A stretch of 40,350 nucleotides of DNA from Clostridiales bacterium. Its GTDB lineage: Bacteria > Bacillota > Clostridia > Lachnospirales > WQUN01. The stretch is taken from contig JAISZB010000081.1 in the NCBI GenBank assembly GCA_031269465.1, forward strand, positions 1-40,350. Reading direction: 5' to 3'. Made by a program: the position numbers and the translations under genes. The notes beneath the pieces were generated by a model. The model searched no databases. It worked only from the letters and a program-made list of their open reading frames with translations, and was not told the DNA's origin. Positions 34,858 through 40,350 of this stretch are shown here, one piece after another; position 1 is the first letter of the stretch, and every line of letters begins with the position of its first letter.

Positions 34858-35887
34858 TCATGCTAAGCCTGATAATTGCAGAATCATTTCTTCGTAATCT
34901 TCCCAAATTGCAGGCGGTTCAGGCGTATCATTTTGCGAAGCATTCGCCTTTATCATTGCCTTTCGCTTCATTTCTGTGTCGGCGGAAGCGTATATTTTTG
35001 TAGTTTGTATATCAGCGTGACCGAGATACTCCGCCAGCATTATGCGAGGCATACCCTCGCGGTAAAAGTGCATGGCCCTTGTGTGGGGGCATCATGTGCG
35101 GGGTTATTTTATCGGGAAATTCCGGACAAGAAGAACGTGCCATTTCGCCATACTTTCTCATGAAAGCCGCCACTGTGTCCGCAGACATAGGATTTCTCTT
35201 GTTGTGAATAACGGTATAGAACAACAACTCGTTGCCTTGCGCTGAAGGTTCGGGATGAAATGCCTTCAAATATCGTGCGCAATGCAAAACCGTTGTCTGC
35301 AAAAGCGGTGTTAATCGCGGTCTTTTCCCCTTGCCCATCAGAAATATATCCGGATGAGCGGTGTTTAAGCGTAAATCACGCACTTTGAGTTGTAAAATTT
35401 CACTACACCGCGCACCTGTGTCATACAGCAATACCATGAAAGTTAGGTCGCGAAGCCCTAAACGGCTTTTTTCATCCGGCTACGCTAAAAAAACTTGTAA
35501 GGCTGTTTCGGAAAGACAGTCCGCAATTTTCCCTTCCGCTTTAGTTGCTTTTATCTTTTTGTCGATTTCCTGGCTAAGCGCAATTAGTGCGCAATCCCGG
35601 TCGGCGGCATATCGGAAGAACGAGCGTATTGCGGTTATCCGTTGGTTTATCGTGGTTGTGCCGCACTTTCTGTTATGCTTTAGCCAATCGAGATATTCAT
35701 AAATTAAATCCGTGTCAAAAATGTTAAAATCAATTTTGGTAAGTTTGAGATTTTTCGATTCACGGAGAAACGCTATCAACAATTTCAATGTGTCGCGATA
35801 TGATTGAACTGTGTGTGGACTGCGCCCTCTGCGATTCGGCAGATAATCCGTAAGGAAGTCGCGTACTGCTTTGAAAAAACTATTCAC
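34858..35887 (-). pseudogene. Tyrosine recombinase B (left), inactivated
   Basis: Starts with GTG overlapping the stop of the preceding recombinase fragment. Order: N-terminal SAM-like domain (SPHTVQSYRDTLKLLIAFLR), LLYDTGARCSEILQLKVRDL with the first catalytic arginine, box II, and EYLGHADIQTTKIYASADTE with the tyrosine. Three lesions are visible. An in-frame TAG at 35480-35482 splits FLA and PDEKS, probably from CAG. One extra base in the five-G run at 35085-35089 shifts the frame inside box II. Even with the frame restored, the HMLRHT motif reads HMMPHT, losing the catalytic arginine. It cannot be active. Confidence 0.85.
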
Positions 35888-36129
35888 ACAGCCACCTCCG
35901 GAATCAATTTTTCCAATGCGGAATAATCTGCTCCGGACATTTCCGAAAATACACCCGGTACCAAATGGATGTAATAATAGGTGGATGTGATGCTCACATG
36001 ACCCATATATGCACTGAGATACGGAAGTTTTGCGTCCATATCTTCCCCAGCGCGCATCCATTGATACAATCTATGCGTAGCGAAAGAATGTCTCAAAAAA
36101 TACGAACGTTCGTATTTCCTAAGTAACAC
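35884..36129 (-). pseudogene. C-terminal fragment of tyrosine recombinase A (left)
   Basis: Only the part from box II onward remains: LRHSFATHRLYQW, AYMGHVSITSTYYYIHLVP with histidine and tyrosine of the active site, ending EVAV. Its 5' side is replaced by the RIT inverted repeat, which happens to read in frame as KYERSYFLRH. The HxxR histidine is thus lost (YFLR). A GTG inside the repeat (36127-36129) keeps the frame open. Recombinase B follows with a 4-bp overlap. Confidence 0.85.
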
Positions 36130-36154
36130 GCACCTAAATAAAATCCGAACCTTT
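36088..36154. repeat. Left terminal inverted repeat of the RIT element
   Basis: Outer end ATGTCTCAAAAAATACGAAC, inner end AAATAAAATCCGAACCTTT. It contains the perfect palindrome AAATACGAACGTTCGTATTT (36098-36117), a likely recombinase-binding core. It differs from the right repeat at four positions just inside the palindrome. Confidence 0.9.
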
Positions 36155-36203
36155 CATGCAGAAGCAATGCTTTCTACATATCCGAGCAAAAAAGGTTCGG
36201 ATT
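36142..36203 (-). terminator. Hairpin after the last RIT gene
   Basis: AATCCGAACCTTT (36142-36154, inside the left repeat) pairs perfectly with AAAGGTTCGGATT (36191-36203). On the minus strand a TTATTT run follows the hairpin. It begins seven bases beyond the stop of the third recombinase and could end the trio transcript. The loop is long (36 bases), so strength is uncertain. Confidence 0.55.
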
Positions 36204-36209
36204 ATAAAC

Positions 36210-37256
36210 TTATGACTTCAGTTGCCTAAGTCCGCAAACGTCGTCAAGCGACTTGCCGGAAGCTGTCCAATGCTTTGGTGCAGCCTTATCATTCTCGTCT
36301 TCAAGGGTCGCAAGCGCTTTCGCCTCCTGTTCTGCAGTGATGTCCAGATAGACCATCGTGGTTTCGAGTTGCGCGCGGCCGAGCAGGAATGAAATTTGCA
36401 CAATATTCACACCGTCCTCAAGCCAATGCGAAGCCTTTGCGCGGCGAAGCTGATGAGCGTGAACATCTAACGGGACGTCTTTGCGCCGCCTATGAGCCGC
36501 AGCCGCATGTTTTTTTAACTGCTTATTCACCGCATTCTGACGCATCCGGCCGCCGCAGCCTTTGTTTCTCGAGTAAAACACATACGAACCGGGCAAGGGG
36601 CTGTCGCCGCGGGCGTCTCGAATATACGCCTTCAAGCGGGCAGCGGTTTTGGGCAGTAGGTACAGTGTGCGTATTTTATCGCCTTTGCCGATGACCGTGA
36701 TACAAGGCTTTTTCTCGTTTATATGCAAATGTTCGATTTTCAGCGGCAAAATCCCACTTATTCTCGCTGCAGTCCCGTACATCGCCGCCATCAACGCAAC
36801 GTCCCTGCGACCGGCCTTTGCGGAGACATCCGGAGCCTCCGGCAAAGCCAAAGCAGCTTCTTTGCTCATTCCAACGACTTTGGGCGCTGCAGTTTTGCGG
36901 CGGCCAATTTGTGAAGCCGCTTGAGAAAGGCAAAGGCACTTCACATCTTGTTCGCCGAGATATTTTACGAACGCCCTGAGAGACGCCAGGCGCACATTGC
37001 AGGTTTCCGGCGGGTCGCCACGTTTATCTCTCAGCCACACCGGCCGCGATTCAATATTCTCCGCGCTGAAACAATCGGCGCGCAAATTTCCGCCGTTGAT
37101 GCTCTTTTCGGATTCGAGGAAAGCTATATGCAGCGTTAACGCCTCGCCGCAAGATTTAACGGCATGCCCGCTTTTTGTTTTCCGGCTCGGCATGCAGACA
37201 TTGAGGAAGGCGTTGATGTATAGCGCGATTGCCGCGGATTCCTTAGCAGCTCTCAT
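36210..37256 (-). CDS. RIT tyrosine recombinase, third gene (RitC-like)
   Basis: 348 residues with a SAM-like N-terminal core-binding half and a catalytic half: R165 in YGTAARISGIL, K191 in the beta-hairpin (VIGKGDKIR), H268 and R271 in HAHQLRR, and Y303 in TTMVYLD. The second histidine position reads LLGRAQL, so arginine (R294) replaces histidine, a tolerated variation in some members. The frame is open to 37463, but 37256 is chosen because GGAGG stands six bases before that ATG. It overlaps the second gene by 14 bp. It presumably works with the other two as a complex; the division of labour is unknown. Confidence 0.88.
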   Translation of the reverse strand: MRAAKESAAIALYINAFLNVCMPSRKTKSGHAVKSCGEALTLHIAFLESEKSINGGNLRADCFSAENIESRPVWLRDKRGDPPETCNVRLASLRAFVKYLGEQDVKCLCLSQAASQIGRRKTAAPKVVGMSKEAALALPEAPDVSAKAGRRDVALMAAMYGTAARISGILPLKIEHLHINEKKPCITVIGKGDKIRTLYLLPKTAARLKAYIRDARGDSPLPGSYVFYSRNKGCGGRMRQNAVNKQLKKHAAAAHRRRKDVPLDVHAHQLRRAKASHWLEDGVNIVQISFLLGRAQLETTMVYLDITAEQEAKALATLEDENDKAAPKHWTASGKSLDDVCGLRQLKS

Positions 37257-38199
37257 AGCACGCCTCCGGAATCGCTTCGTCCTCATTCGCATGCTCCGCC
37301 AATACGTCGGCAAGCCTCGGGACAAGCGAATAGCAGTATTTTGCGCTTTCAACCGCGCTGCGCCCCATGCTCTTGCCGAGCGTGCGCAGTTTTTGATGAA
37401 AGCCGAATCCGTCGTCGGTCCATCTGTTGATGTTTTCAATGGCATAGTTGTGGCGGAATTCATACGGAACGGCGCGGCTGCTGTTGTTTTTCCCCCACAT
37501 CTTCTTAAAATTTACCGGCGCCCACTGTTTTGTGCGGCGCTTGCCGTCTCTTGCCGGGAAGAAATGCAGTCGATTCGGATGCATTTTGGCTATCGCCCTG
37601 TCGCAGTCCCGCATTAGTTTCAACATTGATTCGCGCACAGCAATGAAATGCCGGCCGCGTCCTTTTGAATGCTCAATATTCAATACACCATTAACGAGGC
37701 TGACGTCATTTTGGCGAAGCATTCTTGCCTCGTTTGCGCGGATGCCGCTGCTGTGCAAAAGCCGGAAGAACACCGGTACAGCAAGCCGTCTGGAAATCTG
37801 CCCCTCGGTTTTTGAATAGTTCGCGATAGAGTCGCACGCATCAAAAAAGCTGCAGAGTTCCATTTCTGAAAATGCGTGCGGGATATATGTCCTCGCCTCT
37901 TTTCGCGGAATAATCGGAATTCTGACATCTGTCATCCCGCGTTTGCGCAAGTAGCGAACGAAACTGACAACCGCGCAGATGCGGAAACGGCAGGAATTGT
38001 TGGCTTCGGTTTCTCGTTGGCTGCGCCAAGCGTCAAGCATTTCCTGTGCGGGAACTTCAACGTCTGCGCAGCTTGACGCGCAATGCCCGTCAAAAAGGGA
38101 TAGATGCAGGTTGCAGTTTTCACTCCAACGTCCCGGCGCCAATCGATACTGCTCAAATTCTTGCATTAGCGGCGCAATTTTGGAAGTATATTCACGCAT
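37243..38199 (-). CDS. RIT tyrosine recombinase, second gene (RitB-like)
   Basis: 318 residues. First arginine R154 in SSGIRANEARML; box II reads PYEFRHNYA, so tyrosine replaces the usual histidine (Y246) while R249 and H250 are kept. Box III reads LGKSMGRSAVESAKYCY with the nucleophile at Y288 or Y290, and the second histidine is absent. These departures are typical of accessory members of recombinase trios. ATG 38199 has GGAGG nine bases upstream and overlaps the stop of the first gene by eight bases. Confidence 0.88.
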   Translation of the reverse strand: MREYTSKIAPLMQEFEQYRLAPGRWSENCNLHLSLFDGHCASSCADVEVPAQEMLDAWRSQRETEANNSCRFRICAVVSFVRYLRKRGMTDVRIPIIPRKEARTYIPHAFSEMELCSFFDACDSIANYSKTEGQISRRLAVPVFFRLLHSSGIRANEARMLRQNDVSLVNGVLNIEHSKGRGRHFIAVRESMLKLMRDCDRAIAKMHPNRLHFFPARDGKRRTKQWAPVNFKKMWGKNNSSRAVPYEFRHNYAIENINRWTDDGFGFHQKLRTLGKSMGRSAVESAKYCYSLVPRLADVLAEHANEDEAIPEACYESC

Positions 38200-39430
38200 T
38201 CGCAAACACCTCCATCCTAAGCGGGAACCGCTCAATGCCGAGGGCGAATTCTTTCAGATGAACGAAGTCCGCGCTCAAATAAGTTTCCAGTGAATCCGGC
38301 GAAGCATGCCCGGCAATCTTGCTGATAATTGGCTGCGAAATGCCATTGCCAAGGAGGCCGGCAGCCAGTCGGCGCCTGAAAATATGAAACCCTTTGCGCT
38401 CACTCTCGTTTTGGCGGATTCCCGCCGCAGCCATAATCTTGGCGGCGATATTGCCGGCACTGCTCTCCGCAAGCCGTCCATACGGGCGGTTCTCGGACAG
38501 AAATACGAATTCAGAGCCATTCTTAGGGCGTTCCGATTCGGCGCAGTCGTAGATTGCGTTTCCAACCGAAGCGGCAGGCGGCAGTTCAAGCGGCACGGCA
38601 GCCTTTTGTTGACAAATGCTGAGTTTCTCCGATTCGAGGTCAACTTCATCAATCTTCAGTTTGGCGATGTCGCAGCAACGAAGCCCGTAGACAAGCGCTA
38701 ATATGCCGGCTGCTTTATCCCGCAAAGACAAAGCTGAGTCGGACTTAGCCAGTACACGCTTAATCTTTGCAACTTCCTCATCAGTCAGATATTGAATGTT
38801 CTTGCGTGTTTCCCGCAGTTCCGGCAAATAGGCAATTAAGCGGTTGTAAAGCTCAGGATTTGCCGGTATATTCGCTCTGAACACCGCCGCGACTGTCTTC
38901 TTGCAGCTGCAACTGCGGCGCAAAGTGCCATCCTGATTGAGAAACACGGGGATTATTGATTTTTGTGTGATTCCCTCCGGAACACTGATTCCGGCGCACT
39001 GCAATTCATACAGAAAGCTTGCGCCGCTGCTGAACCCGCCGTAGATTGTGCTGCTTTTCTTTACCCCTCGCCGTTCCTCATAGGCTTGATACGTGTCCAT
39101 AACACCGTGGAACTCCGGCGAGAGAAATTGATATTTGCCGCGGGTTTTGATTTTCTGGCGAGTCCGATCATCAGGATATTCTCCACGCAGAGCAAAACGC
39201 TCTATGATTCCGAGAAATGTCAGTCTGCAGCGCAGACCGTCTTTTGATGTTGTTCGCGCTGTGCAGTATTGATAAACGTCGCTGTACGAATCCAAAGACG
39301 AGATTTCAGGGTTTGAAAGAATGACCTTTATTTGTCGTTCCAACCGCTCAACATAGTAGTGGTTGTACCCGTGTTCTTTCATATGCCGGATGAGTTCAGG
39401 ATATTTTTCCCGTAGATTTTGTATATTCAT
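38192..39430 (-). CDS. RIT tyrosine recombinase, first gene (RitA-like)
   Basis: 412 residues with the most complete active site of the three: R251 (LVYGLRCCDIAKL), H349 and R352 (FHIFRRRLA), H375 (IAGHASPDS) and Y384 (LETYLSA). The N-terminal 200 residues form the core-binding part, with a Cys pair in RRSCSCKKT. ATG 39430 is preferred to the upstream frame because GGAGG lies nine bases before it. A TACAAT with TG upstream (39451-39456) is close enough to give an almost leaderless transcript, so the promoter remains uncertain. Confidence 0.88.
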   Translation of the reverse strand: MNIQNLREKYPELIRHMKEHGYNHYYVERLERQIKVILSNPEISSLDSYSDVYQYCTARTTSKDGLRCRLTFLGIIERFALRGEYPDDRTRQKIKTRGKYQFLSPEFHGVMDTYQAYEERRGVKKSSTIYGGFSSGASFLYELQCAGISVPEGITQKSIIPVFLNQDGTLRRSCSCKKTVAAVFRANIPANPELYNRLIAYLPELRETRKNIQYLTDEEVAKIKRVLAKSDSALSLRDKAAGILALVYGLRCCDIAKLKIDEVDLESEKLSICQQKAAVPLELPPAASVGNAIYDCAESERPKNGSEFVFLSENRPYGRLAESSAGNIAAKIMAAAGIRQNESERKGFHIFRRRLAAGLLGNGISQPIISKIAGHASPDSLETYLSADFVHLKEFALGIERFPLRMEVFANA

Positions 39431-39545
39431 AATGATACACCTCCGCCGAGATTGTACCATGCAAATATGTGAAATATGTGGTGTTTGAAATATAAAATAC
39501 GCACCTTTGAATGGCTGTAATATTGATAGTTACGGAAGAACTAAG

Positions 39546-39612
39546 AAAGGTTCGGATTTTATTTAGGTGCTTGTTACTCAAAAAATACGAACGTTCGTAT
39601 TTTTTGAGACAT
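39546..39612. repeat. Right terminal inverted repeat of the RIT element
   Basis: Reverse complement of the left repeat except four positions. It carries the palindrome AAATACGAACGTTCGTATTT at 39583-39602 and ends TTTTTTGAGACAT at the outer edge. Outside it the sequence diverges at once from the left flank at nucleotide level. Confidence 0.9.
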
Positions 39613-39825
39613 CGGTTCGCATCGGCGGTTTTGCAAAAATGGCCGAGCGATGGGAAAGATTTGTACGCGATGCTACCGTATTCGCAGGCATATATGGGTC
39701 ATGAAAATTTTTCACATGCGGCATATTGCATTCATCTTCCGCCGGATGATTTATTAAACTCGCCGGGTATCGACTGGAGCAGTATAGATGAAGCAAATCC
39801 GGAGGAGGATGTATGGAGAATATGA
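39613..39825 (+). pseudogene. C-terminal fragment of tyrosine recombinase A' (right)
   Basis: Reads out of the right inverted repeat in frame (KKYERSYFLRH) into RFASAVLQKWPSDGKDLYAM, then AYMGHENFSHAAYCIHLPP, ending at 39825. It is homologous to the left fragment but clearly diverged. The 5' two thirds of the gene are missing. Orientation is opposite to the left copy. Confidence 0.8.
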
Positions 39826-40350
39826 ATCGTTGTTTTCTTTTGTGAGAGCTTATCTCAAACAATGCTTGCCGCATGAACGCAAATTTGGCGAAAATACAAT
39901 AAGGCCATACAAAAAAGCTCTTGATTTATTATTTGCTTTCGTTAAAGTTCAAAAAAATATGCCACTCTCCAAAGTTGCATTTGAAATGATTGACAGGAAT
40001 CTGCTGTCCGAATTTCTCGACCATCTTGAAAAACAGAGAAATTGCTCCCAAAAACGCGCAATCATCGGCTGAGTTGCATCCGTGCCTTTTACGCCTATGC
40101 CGCCGAGAATGACATAACCGTTATTGCTCATTATGAGGAAACCTTGAAAGTGGATTATGCCAAGGTTTCCGAAAAACTGGTTGAACACATGAGTGAAGAT
40201 GCCGTAAAAGCGGTGATAGCGGAAGCCGGCACATCAACGCGCAAAGGTCTTCGGGATATGTTTCTTATGTTGTTCCTGTACAAAACGGGAGCAAGAATAG
40301 AAGAAGCTCTGAACATCAAGCTCCGCGACATTCAATTTGGAAAAAGCCCG
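39809..40350 (+). pseudogene. Tyrosine recombinase B' (right), frameshifted, continues past the window
   Basis: Starts MYGEYESLFSFVRAYLKQ directly after GGAGGAGG, overlapping the end of A'. The N-terminal domain (NTIRPYKKALDLLFAFVKVQ) resembles recombinase B on the left. At a five-A run (40050-40054) one base is missing. The true continuation is in another frame: TRNHRLSCIRAFYAYAAEND, then LRDMFLMLFLYKTGARIEEA with the first catalytic arginine, open to the window end. Whether it is otherwise complete cannot be seen. Confidence 0.8.

Larger units (their letters stand above)
36088..39612. mobile_element. RIT (recombinase-in-trio) element, apparently complete
   Basis: About 3.5 kb bounded by 67-bp imperfect inverted repeats (63 of 67 positions match). 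It contains only three overlapping tyrosine recombinase genes on the minus strand, all with intact frames and good ribosome sites. Three mutually overlapping recombinases between terminal repeats is the definition of RIT elements known from several bacterial phyla. No cargo is carried. It separates two mirror-image remnants of another recombinase cluster. Confidence 0.85.

Noticed and set aside
36997..37617. Plus-strand open frames across the RIT recombinases
   Set aside because: They are antisense to intact recombinase genes with complete motifs and ribosome sites.

Overview
The window looks like a chromosomal segment from a Gram-positive, Clostridia-like member of the Firmicutes (Bacillota). 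Supporting genes are a Soj/Spo0J-type parAB pair followed by a DUF4446 membrane protein, DegV, YqeG, ComFB, a LytR-CpsA-Psr protein, a LolA-like lipoprotein, NdoA/MazF, strong AGGAGG ribosome sites with frequent TTG/GTG starts, and no outer-membrane genes. Everything here is read from sequence alone; the species is not identifiable.

Bases 1-27,950 are ordinary chromosome. A minus-strand block runs tig, clpP, clpX, dusB, then the RNase P RNA gene (protein quality control, tRNA modification and tRNA processing), with DUF503 upstream. degV stands alone on plus. The next minus-strand genes carry shikimate-pathway functions and translation factor EF-P: yqeG-aroE, comFB-aroK, aroQ and efp, plus a prepilin-type peptidase. 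Plus-strand genes follow: a LolA-like lipoprotein, mazF, an LCP cell-wall ligase overlapping a TraX-family membrane protein, parA-parB-DUF4446, and a two-gene carbohydrate operon (AXE1 acetyl esterase and GH97 glycosidase). Intergenic gaps here are unusually long (0.4-2.3 kb). They are filled with one family of ~120-135 bp imperfect palindromic (MITE-like) repeats, at least ten recognisable copies and many fragments.

From about 28,180 to the end the sequence changes character. A decayed piece of a Tn1549/CTn-type conjugative element (28.18-34.75 kb) holds a truncated sortase, a Thr/Pro-rich surface protein, a large accessory protein broken by frameshifts and a stop, a stray coupling-protein fragment on the opposite strand, small accessory genes, and a topoisomerase III gene cut at its active-site region. 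It abuts a broken tyrosine-recombinase pair (34.8-36.1 kb). Next comes an apparently intact recombinase-in-trio (RIT) element (36,088-39,612) with three overlapping tyrosine recombinase genes between 67-bp inverted repeats, each containing a 20-bp perfect palindrome. On its far side lies a second broken recombinase pair in mirror orientation, running off the window.

The most interesting structure is this mirror arrangement. Both RIT ends abut the 3' half of related but diverged recombinase genes, cut at the same catalytic box, which a single simple insertion cannot produce. None of the chromosomal repeats was seen in the acquired region, and all the frameshifts and internal stops lie in it.
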